Shown: in pieces, positions 35,568 to 46,037 of the stretch
How the letters are laid out: every line of letters starts with the position of its first letter
Position numbering within the stretch: position 1 is the stretch's first letter
Assembly (NCBI GenBank): GCA_022376925.1
Contig: JAIOJX010000003.1
Location: 40,037,874-40,101,873 of the forward strand
Reading direction: 5' to 3'
Source of the DNA: Tragulus kanchil
Lineage: Eukaryota > Chordata > Mammalia > Artiodactyla > Tragulidae
Length of the DNA stretch: 64,000 bases
Program-made: the position numbers and the translations under genes
Notes under the pieces: generated by a model
The model's database searches: none
Told to the model about the DNA's origin: nothing
The model's input: only the letters and a program-made list of their open reading frames with translations

Positions 35568-35924
35568 AAGTCTTTATTTCTCTTTCAATTTAAAAGGAAA
35601 ATTTTTCTGGATACAAAATTATAGGTTGATTTTTTTTTTCTTTCAACCCTAAATATTTCACTCCACACTTCTTGTTTGAATAATTTGTGAAAGAAGTCCA
35701 ATGTAATTCTCATCCTTGTTCCTCTATATGTAAGGCGACTTTTTCTTCTTCCTTCTTTCAAGATTTTCTCTTTGTTTGTGATTTATTAACAGTTTGAATG
35801 TGGTATAACTTGATGTAGATTTTCTGATATTTAGTCTGCCTACTACTCTCTGGGCTTCCTCGATCTTAGTTTCCTGACTCTGTCATTAATTTTGTTTTTC
35901 TAAGTGGCTTGCTGCGACCTTAAA
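35568..35924 (-). mobile_element. Old L1 ORF2 fragment, right piece
   Basis: Continues the L1 of 34757-35349. Recognised from TTCTGGATACAAAATTATAG, CTTCTTTCAAGATTTTCTCT, AACAGTTTGAATGTGGTATA and CTCTGGGCTTCCTCGATC. Confidence 0.78.
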
Positions 35925-36365
35925 CTGACACCAGCTCCCTCCCTCATGGAAGTACATGCTCTAGATAATGGTCTAGAGAGTCATCAGCAAATGTAATTTC
36001 CTGAAAAGGCTTCTACATCATGTTGTGATGAATGCTCTCCCCTAATTCTCTGCACCTACCCCTTGCTCAGTGTTTAGAGAAGACTTCATGGAGCTCACCA
36101 AAACTCCATCTTTTGTGTGTTTGCTTGAATTTGATCCATTCTTACTAGGAACTTCAAAACGACCTGTCTGCAGTCTCTTCTAGAGGCATGCACCCCATAT
36201 TCTGCCTCTCTCTCTGCCTGCATCCTTCCTTGACCTTACTGTGTGTCCCCTCAAAGCATTCTGTGTATTTCCTCCATAACCTGTGACTAATAAGCTTTTC
36301 TATTTCAATTTCTCTTGTGGTCTTTTGTGGAACTGCAACCCACCATCAAACACCCTGTGCTCTGT
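35925..36365 (+). mobile_element. Possible LTR fragment
   Basis: GC-richer than its surroundings. Near its right side is an AATAAGCTTTTCT polyadenylation-like block followed by a T-rich, U5-like stretch (TCTCTTGTGGTCTTTTGTGG). This resembles the R-U5 end of an old LTR. No internal retroviral sequence, primer site or coding remnant is seen. Tentative. Confidence 0.3.
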
Positions 36366-36504
36366 TTAAAAAACGTTAATTTTACAAAGTCATAGCAAGC
36401 CCTAGTATGGTATTCAAAGTTATTTTAAATTCCTTTTCTAAAAATCCTCAAGCGTCTACCATATCTGAGTCAGATTCTTATGCAGTGTTCATCTCTTCAG
36501 CCTC

Positions 36505-36529
36505 TGTGTGTGTGTGTGTGTGTGTGTGT
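36505..36529. repeat. TG dinucleotide microsatellite
   Basis: About twelve TG units, single copy in the window and potentially polymorphic. Confidence 0.95.
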
Positions 36530-36777
36530 TGCCCTGTGATCATCCTTATATTTTGTTGTTAAAAGTCAGACAGACATGATGTATCAAGTAAAAAGAATAG
36601 AGGTATACAGGAATTTTATATGAGAATGTTATGTTTTCCTAGTTCGAGGTTAGATTATATTTTCTGCTTGCTGTAGTTGTGGTGTCAGAGTCTAAAATTT
36701 CCTCTGCTATGCTGCTTCTGTCTCCACTGATGTTTCTAAGTTTTACCAGCTATTTTTATTATTATTACTTTATTTTC

Positions 36778-37402
36778 CCTTTACAGAGTTTTGTTGTTTA
36801 CTGCTTGACATAAACCCAAAGAAGTCATAGATATACACTTGACCCCTTCTCACTTGAATTTTCCTCCCATCTCCCGCCCCATCCCACCCCTCCAGGTTGT
36901 TGCATAGACCCTATGTAAGTTCCCTTAGTCTTACAGCACATTCACATTGGTTGTCTCTTTTACATATTGTTATGTAAGTTTCCATGTTACTCCTTCCATA
37001 CATCTTGCCCATTCCTCCCTCCCCTTGATGTCCATAAGTTTGTTCTCTATGTCTGTTTCTCCATTTCTGCTCTGTATATACTTTTATCAGTAGCATCTTT
37101 CTAGATTCCACAAATATGTGTTAGTATACTATATTTAACCATTTCTTTCTGACTTACTTCACTTTGTATAGTAGATTCTAAGTTCATCCACCTCATTAGG
37201 ATTGACTCAAATGCATTTCTTTCTACGGCTGAGAAATACTTTATTGTATATATGTGCTACAGCTTTTTTACCCATTCATTTGTTGATGAACATCTAGGTT
37301 GTTTCCATGTTCTAGCTATTGTAAGAAGTGCTGCAATGAATATTGGGGCACATGTGTCTCTTTCTATTTTGATTTCTTCAGGGTGTATGCCTAATAGCTA
37401 TT
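36778..37402 (-). mobile_element. Artiodactyl L1 ORF2 end and 3' UTR
   Basis: Reverse-strand L1. 3' UTR words at the left (ATAGACCCTATGTAAGTTCC, TTACAGCACATTCACATTGG), then GTCCATAAGTTTGTTCTCTA. The ORF2 end is seen as AATACTTTATTGTATATATG, CCCATTCATTTGTTGATGAA and TAGCTATTGTAAGAAGTGCT. Frames are short and broken. Confidence 0.9.
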
Positions 37403-38445
37403 TCTTAAATAGGGTTTGAGGTTTACAGTTATTAATTTTTTTTAACTGCAATCGCCTGTTGTTGCATAGGAGCTCTGTTGATGTGTAGGTAAGGTGTTGG
37501 GGCAGAGGTATGTTCTCTATTGATGATTAGGTCTCCGTCTTTTAGTGAGACTGAATTGGGTATTTTCCTTCCCCAATGTCAGAGGCTAGAGGGAACTGGA
37601 GGTGGGTATTTCTTTTCCTCCAAGTTTATTAGGTTCAGGTAAAATAGTCCCCTTAAGGGAAGGGAAGGCTTGTTTAGGAAAACAGAAGACTCTGGGCATA
37701 TTTCAGATTTGTTACTTTTCTCTTCCCTTGCTAGAAACAAAAGGAAAATTTTCCTCATATCTTCACAGTGGGAATCTGATAGTGATCCTAGAGGTTAAAA
37801 TTGAACCCAAGGGGGCCCAGTCTTAGGAGAGAGGATTTTCTTCTGCCTGCGACTCAAGTTGAATTGGTAGGTGGTGACTGGGGTTCAAAAGCACTTCTTA
37901 GAGTTAGAACTGATGTCTCCTGGTGTTTATGCTGACACCAGTACTTGATACCTGTTTGAGGACAAAGGAAATGGAAAGTGCACACCGAACTGAGAATGGA
38001 TCTTGAGAGTGAAAATCTAGGCAGGCAGCTCCATATAATCAACAGATCAGTTTATTATAGGGTAACTCACAGGGTGCCATCAGGTGAACAACAATACAGA
38101 GTCATTCACACCTACACTCCATACCACCGAGGGGCCATTAGAAAAAATTTAGAGTTAACTCTATAGTGTGGGGAGACATGCTTGGAAATAGGAAGTGCAG
38201 CAAAACAAGTATGAGTTTGGGGTGCAGCGACTAAAGATTCAGTGAAAGGAAACCAGATTAGTCTTTTTGAAAGGAATTTCATTCAAATGGAATGTTGGAC
38301 AAGGTGGTTCCCACAGTGGTTATAAACCATGGAAAACCAGAGACTAAAGATGGAGCCAAAAGTGTCCTTCTATAAAAAAACATCAGCAGAATTAAGGTAT
38401 TGCAGGTGACAAATCCCCAACAGGAGCCTATAAAAACACCAGAGA
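37403..38445. other. Unassigned stretch
   Basis: The left part (37403-37830) is single copy; the rest is the first D16 block. It has relatively long mixed-composition frames but no recognisable protein or repeat family. It may be an old element that I cannot name. Confidence 0.45.
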
Positions 38446-38752
38446 GGGCTTCCTTGGTGGTCCAGTGGGTAAAGAGTCCCCCTTGCAGTGCAAGGGGCAC
38501 CTGTTTGATGCCTGGCCCAGGAAGATCCCACATCCCATGGAGCAGCTGGACGGGTGTGTCTAATTACAAGCCAACACTGTGGAGTGCATATGCCCAGGGC
38601 TGGTGCTCTACAATGAGAAAGGCCACTTCAGTGAGGGGCCTACATAGGACAAAGAATAAAGATGGATGAAAAAAATAAATAATTTAAAAAGCAATAAAAG
38701 AGGCCAAAATTTAAAGAAAATAAAAAATATTAAAAAAAAGAAAAAAAAAACA
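38446..38752 (+). mobile_element. CHR-2-type SINE
   Basis: GGGCTTCCTTGGTGGTCCAG, GTGGGTAAAGAG, CTGTTTGATGCCTGGCCCAG, GAAGATCCCACATCCCATGG, GGACAAAGAATAAAGATGGA, GCAATAAAAGAGGCC, and a long A-rich tail to about 38752. Confidence 0.92.
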
Positions 38753-39679
38753 GAGAAATGTCTTCATTTAGACTCCTCATATTCAGAGGGTGCTGAGATC
38801 AAATTACAACTGTAGTAGTCAAGTAAGCTCTCCTGCTCTGTGTCACGTTCTTTTCTCAGTTCCAAATCCAGAATAGCAAAATGCAGCCAGGTGCACAGAA
38901 TAAAAACAGTATAAAAGGAAGGTGGGAAAATTCAGAAACTTTACATGTCCTGTGGTCTCAAGTACACCTGAGATAGGAAAGAAGACTTAACAGGAAAATG
39001 GTTTGAAGTCACGTGATTATTAGACTGAATGAAATCCTTTATCACCTAAAACTGAAATAGAGAGAAGGATTTTCTTCTGCCTGCGACTCAAGTTGAATTG
39101 GTAGGTGGTGACTGGGGTTCAAAAGCACTTCTTAGAGTTAGAACTGATGTCTCCTGGTGTTTATGCTGACACCAGTACTTGATACCTGTTTGAGGACAAA
39201 GGAAATGGAAAGTGCACACCGAACTGAGAATGGATCTTGAGAGTGAAAATCTAGGCAGGCAGCTCCATATAATCAACAGATCAGTTTATTATAGGGTAAC
39301 TCACAGGGTGCCATCAGGTGAACAACAATACAGAGTCATTCACACCTACACTCCATACCACCGAGGGGCCATTAGAAAAAATTTAGAGTTAACTCTATAG
39401 TGTGGGGAGACATGCTTGGAAATAGGAAGTGCAGCAAAACAAGTATGAGTTTGGGGTGCAGCGACTAAAGATTCAGTGAAAGGAAACCAGATTAGTCTTT
39501 TTGAAAGGAATTTCATTCAAATGGAATGTTGGACAAGGTGGTTCCCACAGTGGTTATAAACCATGGAAAACCAGAGACTAAAGATGGAGCCAAAAGTGTC
39601 CTTCTATAAAAAAACATCAGCAGAATTAAGGTATTGCAGGTGACAAATCCCCAACAGGAGCCTATAAAAACACCAGAGA
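38753..39679. other. Unassigned stretch across the D16 junction
   Basis: No repeat family or gene recognised. 39067 onward repeats 37833 onward. Confidence 0.5.
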
Positions 39680-39986
39680 GGGCTTCCTTGGTGGTCCAGT
39701 GGGTAAAGAGTCCCCCTTGCAGTGCAAGGGGCACCTGTTTGATGCCTGGCCCAGGAAGATCCCACATCCCATGGAGCAGCTGGACGGGTGTGTCTAATTA
39801 CAAGCCAACACTGTGGAGTGCATATGCCCAGGGCTGGTGCTCTACAATGAGAAAGGCCACTTCAGTGAGGGGCCTACATAGGACAAAGAATAAAGATGGA
39901 TGAAAAAAATAAATAATTTAAAAAGCAATAAAAGAGGCCAAAATTTAAAGAAAATAAAAAATATTAAAAAAAAGAAAAAAAAAACA
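39680..39986 (+). mobile_element. CHR-2-type SINE (second copy through D16)
   Basis: Duplicate of 38446-38752 at offset 1234. Confidence 0.92.
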
Positions 39987-40309
39987 GAGAAATGTCTTCA
40001 TTTAGACTCCTCATATTCAGAGGGTGCTGAGATCAAATTACAACTGTAGTAGTCAAGTAAGCTCTCCTGCTCTGTGTCACGTTCTTTTCTCAGTTCCAAA
40101 TCCAGAATAGCAAAATGCAGCCAGGTGCACAGAATAAAAACAGTATAAAAGGAAGGTGGGAAAATTCAGAAACTTTACATGTCCTGTGGTCTCAAGTACA
40201 CCTGAGATAGGAAAGAAGACTTAACAGGAAAATGGTTTGAAGTCACGTGATTATTAGACTGAATGAAATCCTTTATCACCTAAAACTGACAATTAAAACT
40301 TATGAGAGG

Positions 40310-41856
40310 AGGGATCAGCCTCCCTAACTTCAGACCGTACTACAAAGCAACAATCATCAAGACAGTATGGTACTGGCACAAAAACAGAAATATAGACCAA
40401 TGGAACAAGATCGAGAACCCAGAGATAGGCCCACGCACCTATGGATACCTTATTTTTGACTAAGGAGGCGAAAATCTAAAATGGGACAAAGACAGCCTGT
40501 TCAACAAATGGTGCTGGGAAAATTGGACATCTACATGCAAATAAATGAAACTGGAACATTCCCGGACACCATACACAAAGATCAACTCAAAATGGATTAA
40601 AGACCTAAATATAAGACCAGAAGCCATCAAACTCTTAGAGGAGAATATAGGTAAAACACTCAAGGGCATAAATCAATGCAAGATCTTTCATGACCCACCT
40701 ACATGAGTAGTGGAACTAAAACTAAAAATGAACATGTGGGACCTAATGAAACTTAAAAGCTTTTGTACAGCAAAAGAAATTACAAAAAAGCTTAACAGAG
40801 AGCCTACAGAATGGGAGAAAATCATAGCAAATGAAACAACAGACAAAGAATTAATCTCCAAAATCTACAAGCAACTCAGACAACTCAGCACTGGAAAAAT
40901 GAACAACCCAATCAACAAATGGGAAAAGGACCTAAACAGACACCTCTCCAAAGAGGACATACAGATGGCCCAAAAGCACATGAAACGATGTTCAACCTCA
41001 CTTATTATTAGAGAAATGCAAATCAAAACTACAATGAGATATCACCTCACACCCGTCAGAATGGTCATCATCAAAAAATCTACAGACAATAAATGCTGGA
41101 GAGGGTGCAGAGAAAAGGGAACACTCTTGCATTGCTGGTGGGAATGTCAATTGATACAACCTTTATGGAAGACAGTATGGAGATTCCTTTAAAAACTAAA
41201 AATAGAAGCACCATACGACCCAGCCATCCCACTCTTAGGCTTATACCCAGATGAAATGAAAACTGTAAGAAGCACCTGTACCCCAATGTTCATTGCAGCT
41301 CTCTATACAGTAGCTAGAACATGGAAGCAACCTAGATGTCTATCGACAAATGAATGGATAAAAAAGCTCTGGTACGTATATACAATGGAATACTACTCAG
41401 CTGTAAAAAGAAATGCAGAAGGATCAGCCCTAATGAGGTGGTTGGATCTAAAACCTATCATAAAAAGTGAAGTAAGTCAAAAAGAGAAAGACAAGTACAG
41501 TATACTAATGCATATACATGGAATCTAGTAAAAGGGTAATGATAACACATGCAGTGAACCCATGGAAAAACAGACATAGAGAACAGACATATGGACAGTG
41601 TGGGGTATGAACAGTGGATGGGAGGCATAGAGGGAGTAACATGGAAACCTATACTATCATATGTGAAATAGATAGCTATTGTAATGACAATAGCTGCAGG
41701 AATAGGAATTCCTACAAGGCTTGATGCGACAGTCTGGAGGGGTGGGAAGGGAGGAGGGGTTTAGGAAGGGGGAGGGTGCCAGGGACATGCATATGACTGA
41801 TCTGGGAACATACCTGTCTGTGAACAACGAAACTGTAAAAATTTTTAAAAATAAAA
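40310..41856 (+). mobile_element. L1 ORF2 C-terminus and 3' UTR
   Basis: 5'-truncated L1. The frame at 40710-41192 (160 codons) carries the ORF2 C-terminal signature [20 protein letters not shown], and 41256-41528 the following YTMEYYSAVKRN region. Upstream coding (CTAACTTCAGACCGTACTAC, CTGGCACAAAAACAGAAATA) is interrupted by stops. The 3' UTR has a GGAGGG-rich tract at 41735-41775 and ends in an A-rich tail at the D17 junction. No endonuclease or RT core remains. Confidence 0.93.
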
Positions 41857-42984
41857 GACCCACCTACATGAGTAGTGGAACTAAAACAAAAACAGGGGAA
41901 AAACCCGCCTACAAAAGCTTAACAGAGAGCCTACAGAATGGGAGAAAATCATAGCAAATGAAACAACAGACAAAGAATTAATCTCCAAAATCTACAAGCA
42001 ACTCAGACAACTCAGCACTGGAAAAATGAACAACCCAATCAACAAATGGGAAAAGGACCTAAACAGACACCTCTCCAAAGAGGACATACAGATGGCCCAA
42101 AAGCACATGAAACGATGTTCAACCTCACTTATTATTAGAGAAATGCAAATCAAAACTACAATGAGATATCACCTCACACCCGTCAGAATGGTCATCATCA
42201 AAAAATCTACAGACAATAAATGCTGGAGAGGGTGCAGAGAAAAGGGAACACTCTTGCATTGCTGGTGGGAATGTAAATTGATACAACCTTTATGGAAGAC
42301 AGTATGAAGATTCCTGAAAGAACTAAAAATAGAAGCACCATACGACCCAGCCATCCCACTCTTAGGCTTATACCCAGATGAAATGAAAACTGTAAGAAGC
42401 ACCTGTACCCCAATGTTCATTGCAGCTCTCTATACAGTAGCTAGAACATGGAAGCAACCTAGATGTCTATCGACAAATGAATGGATAAAAAAGCTCTGGT
42501 ACGTATATACAATGGAATACTACTCAGCTGTAAAAAGAAATGCAGAAGGATCAGCCCTAATGAGGTGGTTGGATCTAAAACCTATCATAAAAAGTGAAGT
42601 AAGTCAAAAAGAGAAAGACAAGTACAGTATACTAATGCATATACATGGAATCTAGTAAAAGGGTAATGATAACACATGCAGTGAACCCATGGAAAAACAG
42701 ACATAGAGAACAGACATATGGACAGTGTGGGGTATGAACAGTGGATGGGAGGCATAGAGGGAGTAACATGGAAACCTATACTATCATATGTGAAATAGAT
42801 AGCTATTGTAATGACAATAGCTGCAGGAATAGGAATTCCTACAAGGCTTGATGCGACAGTCTGGAGGGGTGGGAAGGGAGGAGGGGTTTAGGAAGGGGGA
42901 GGGTGCCAGGGACATGCATATGACTGATCTGGGAACATACCTGTCTGTGAACAACGAAACTGTAAAAATTTTTAAAAAATAAAA
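40692..42984. repeat. Tandem duplication D17 (period about 1127)
   Basis: Positions 40692-41856 recur at 41857-42984. The first 60 bases of the second copy are scrambled and about 38 bases are missing (around 41886-41912). Small differences appear at 41149/42276 and 41177/42305. The whole block is a plus-strand L1 3' end, and the first copy stops within its A-rich tail. Confidence 0.95.
41857..42984 (+). mobile_element. L1 3' end (second copy through D17)
   Basis: Second copy of 40692-41856 with a corrupted start. Its ORF2 frame (42026-42307) ends early because TATGGAGATT is TATGAAGATT here, giving a TGA stop. It runs to the true A-rich 3' tail near 42984. Confidence 0.93.
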
Positions 42985-43003
42985 TATAAAAATACTTTTG
43001 AGA

Positions 43004-43280
43004 GGGCTTCCCTGGTAGTTCAGTGGTAAGGACAGAGCCTTGCAGTGCAAGGGGCGCCAGTTCGATCTCTGGTCTGGGAAGATCCCACGTGCCACAGAGT
43101 GGCTGGACTGATGTGTCCAACTACCAAGCCAGAGCTCTGGAGTGCATGTGCCCAGAACTGGTGCCCTGCGACGAGAGAGGGCACTGCTATGGGAGGCCCA
43201 CACCAGCCAAAGAACAAAGACGGATGAAAATAGATAAATGAAAGACCAATAGAAGTGGCCAAAAAAAAAAAAAACAAAAA
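43004..43280 (+). mobile_element. CHR-2-type SINE
   Basis: Well-preserved copy directly after the L1 tail: GGGCTTCCCTGGTAGTTCAG, B box AGTTCGATCTCTGG, GAAGATCCCACGTGCCACAG, GGCCAAAGAACAAAG-like CAGCCAAAGAACAAAGACGG, and AGACCAATAGAAGTGGCC with an A-tail. Confidence 0.93.
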
Positions 43281-43320
43281 AAGCTTATGAGGGATGGAAC
43301 AGGTTTCATCTAAGATACTA

Positions 43321-43448
43321 ATTCCAAACCTTTTTGGCACCAGGGATGGGTTTCGTGGAAGGCAATTTTTCAAAGGATGGGGGTGGGAGGTAGTTTTCAT
43401 ATGATTCGAGCACATTACGTTTATTGGGCACTTTATTTCTGTTATTCT
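43321..43448 (+). mobile_element. Ancient DNA-transposon-like repeat, left piece
   Basis: CCAAACCTTTTTGGCACCAG, GATGGGTTTCGTGGAAGGCA, ATTTTTCAAAGGATGGGGGT and CATTACGTTTATTGGGCACT match a common old mammalian non-autonomous element. It is interrupted by a Bov-tA. The formal family name is not certain. Confidence 0.65.
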
Positions 43449-43449
43449 T

Positions 43450-43682
43450 ACGTCAGCTCCACCTTAGTAGGAAAGAATTCACCTGCCAATGCAAAAGACA
43501 TAAGAGACGCTGGTTTAGTTCCTGGGTTCAGTCCTCTGGAGGAGTACATGGCAACCCACTCCAGTATTCTTGCCTGGAGAATCCCATGGATGGGCTACAG
43601 ACTATGGGGTCACAAAGAGTTGCACACGACTGAAGTGACTCAGTACGCTCCCACATGACTGAAGCAACTTAGTAGGCACGCA
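43450..43682 (+). mobile_element. Bov-tA SINE nested in a DNA element
   Basis: Diverged head, CACCTGCCAATGCAAAAGAC, TCCTGGGTTCAGTCC, CCAGTATTCTTGCCTGGAG, GGGGTCACAAAGAGTTGCAC. A second ACTGAAGCAACTTAG-type tail word follows at about 43656-43672. Confidence 0.9.
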
Positions 43683-43687
43683 TGTAG

Positions 43688-43741
43688 AGCTCCACCTCAG
43701 ATCATCAGGCATTTGATCCTGAAGGTTGGGGACCCTTGATC
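43688..43741 (+). mobile_element. Ancient DNA-transposon-like repeat, right piece
   Basis: GAGCTCCACCTCAGATCATC, AGGCATTTGATCC and GTTGGGGACCC are the other end of the element at 43321-43448, separated from it by the SINE. Confidence 0.6.
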
Positions 43742-43825
43742 TAAGGTATGAGGAGGAGTATCAGTTAAGAAAGTAGATTTAAAGGAGTTTTGTTGAGAAA
43801 GAAGATTACTTACTGCTCCTCTGTG

Positions 43826-44036
43826 CTCAGTCACTCAATAGTGTCCAACTGTTTTCCACCCCATGGACTATAGCTTGCTAGACTCCTCTGTCCATGGAAA
43901 TTTCCAGGCAAGAATACTGGACTGAGTTGCCATTTCCTACTACAGGAGATCTTCCTCACCCAGGGATCAAACTCATATCTCCTGAATCTCCTTCATTGGC
44001 AGGTGGATTCTTTACCACAAAGCTATGTGGGAAGCC
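43826..44036 (-). mobile_element. Bov-tA SINE
   Basis: Full-length reverse copy: GCTCAGTCACTCAATAGTGT, CACCCCATGGACTATAG, AGGCAAGAATACTGGACTGA, GATCTTCCTCACCCAGGGAT, CATTGGCAGGTGGATTCTTT, GTGGGAAGCCC. Confidence 0.93.
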
Positions 44037-44631
44037 CTTCTGCACCTATAGAGTCCAGTTAATTCAAGCCAGTTACACTTCAAATAAGGCCATAGACAGC
44101 AAACATGAAGACCTAAATTAAAGTTATTTGTGTTACAGAAGGATCTGGTATACAGGAGCCTTAAGAGTGCTAGGTGGTTTGCATCTAATATATACAGTGC
44201 TTCTAGGTCTGATATATATCACTGGGACCAGTTTTTGGCAGAGGAAATTAAGGGCCCCTTTATGAGATAAGACTGCCAAACCTTCTTTATACAGATGGCT
44301 GTTATTTCATTATTTAACATATCTCCCCTGGACACTTCTCTCTGTGACAATTATGCCTGCAGATATAGTACTTTATTTGGGAGAAGTGATAGTTACAGCT
44401 ATCGAGAAACAGGATCCAGTTTGAAGGATTTTTCTCTATTTCTTTATCCACCTTCCAATCTGCACCTGAAATTACACTGGAGGTAAACTGAGACTGATTT
44501 CAATCATAGATGGATCACAGAGAATTACATAAACCATTTCTATAATTGATCTTAGTGACTTATTACTGGCAATCTCAAATCCTTTTTGGAGTGAAGTAGG
44601 GACAATTAGTTGGTTATATAGCTATATATAT
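44037..44631. other. Unassigned stretch
   Basis: No named repeat or exon. The right part (from 44462) is duplicated at 45576. Confidence 0.5.
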
Positions 44632-44848
44632 GGGATTCCCAGTTTGTGCTAGTGGTAAAGACCTCATCTGCCAAGACAGGAGATGTAAGAGATGAGGGTT
44701 TGATCCCTGGGTTGGGAAGATCCCCTGGTGAATGGCATGGCAACCCACTCCAGTATGCTTACCTGGGGAATCCCATGGACAAAGGAACCTGGCAGCCTAC
44801 AGTCCATGGGGTTGCAAAGTCAGACATGACTGAAAAAATCTAATGGGC
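44632..44848 (+). mobile_element. Bov-tA SINE
   Basis: Full length: TGGGATTCCCAGTTTGTGCT, AGTGGTAAAGACC, GGTTTGATCCCTGGGTTGGG, AAGATCCCCTGGTGAATGGC, CCAGTATGCTTACCTGGGGA, CAGTCCATGGGGTTGCAAAG. Confidence 0.93.
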
Positions 44849-44858
44849 AAGCATAGCC

Positions 44859-44859
<1 letters not shown>

Positions 44860-44922
<63 letters not shown>
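44860..44922. repeat. TA microsatellite, compound
   Basis: Two TA runs (31 and 18 bases) separated by GTATGTGTAC. It sits just beyond the Bov-tA tail, a common origin for such tracts. Confidence 0.95.
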
Positions 44923-44923
44923 C

Positions 44924-45745
44924 TTACAGTGAAGATTTAGAATTTCAAAGTTGAAAAGAATAGTTAAGTTCAGCTATCTCTCATCTAATAGGGTAAACAA
45001 AGCTATTTCACATGACTGATATGGATATTTTGTAGGCAGAGTAGGATGCTGGCATTAGGACTCTGTTTTCTACAACTTCTGAGCCTTGCTTCTTCCTTGG
45101 TAGACGTTTCCTTGGGCAATAATTCCCTACACGCTGTAAAGTAAGGCACTGGGTAACTCTAGGTTTGTAATGTCCTGGAGCTAGCTATCCAAGAGAAGGG
45201 AATATCACTTCCGCAATGATTCTAAAGTCCTACGAAGAATTTTTGCTTGTAGTGGAGTTCCTGAATGTGGTATCAGAATTAGGATGTTATTGTAATCGGT
45301 GTCCAAAGCCAAAGAACTCAGAATTCACGGCCAGATGCTGGACTCATGAAAACAAAATGTAGTGACCCAACAATTGGGGTGCAGGGCGGGACACTAGGAA
45401 ATCAAGGTAAATCAACCCTACAGACATTTTCTGAGTATTATTATTTGCTAGCCACTGGGAGTTGCCATTAAATGTGAGGATGAATAAGACACAGATGTTA
45501 TTCTAAGGAGAGAATAAACTAAAGAGAGGCATAAGAGAAAGGTAGTATTCCTCAGGATCCATTTGAGATTCTAAAGCACCTGAAATTACACTGGAGGTAA
45601 ACTGAGACTGATTTCAATCATAGATGGATCACAGAGAATTACATAAACCATTTCTATAATTGATCTTAGTGACTTATTACTGGCAATCTCAAATCCTTTT
45701 TGGAGTGAAGTAGGGACAATTAGTTGGTTATATAGCTATATATAT
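44924..45745. other. Unassigned stretch across the D18 junction
   Basis: No repeat family or gene recognised. Confidence 0.5.
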
Positions 45746-45962
45746 GGGATTCCCAGTTTGTGCTAGTGGTAAAGACCTCATCTGCCAAGACAGGAGATGT
45801 AAGAGATGAGGGTTTGATCCCTGGGTTGGGAAGATCCCCTGGTGAATGGCATGGCAACCCACTCCAGTATGCTTACCTGGGGAATCCCATGGACAAAGGA
45901 ACCTGGCAGCCTACAGTCCATGGGGTTGCAAAGTCAGACATGACTGAAAAAATCTAATGGGC
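45746..45962 (+). mobile_element. Bov-tA SINE (second copy through D18)
   Basis: Duplicate of 44632-44848 at offset 1114. Confidence 0.93.
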
Positions 45963-45972
45963 AAGCATAGCC

Positions 45973-45973
<1 letters not shown>

Positions 45974-46018
<45 letters not shown>

Positions 46019-46037
46019 ACATATATATATATATATC
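45974..46037. repeat. TA microsatellite (second copy through D18)
   Basis: Runs of 33 and 16 bases, against 31 and 18 in the first copy. Confidence 0.95.

Larger units (their letters stand above)
37833..40289. repeat. Tandem duplication D16 (period 1234)
   Basis: Positions 37833-39055 recur at 39067-40289 with a constant offset of 1234, the largest in the window, and I see no substitution between the copies. About 11 bases of filler lie between them. A plus-strand CHR-2 SINE is inside the block. Confidence 0.97.

Noticed and set aside
36505..36529. Functional Z-DNA or regulatory TG tract
   Set aside because: It is an ordinary short dinucleotide microsatellite. Nothing nearby supports a regulatory role.
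40710..41192. 160-codon open frame as a gene
   Set aside because: The TLLHCWWEC signature identifies the C-terminus of L1 ORF2. Upstream stops show that it is inactive.
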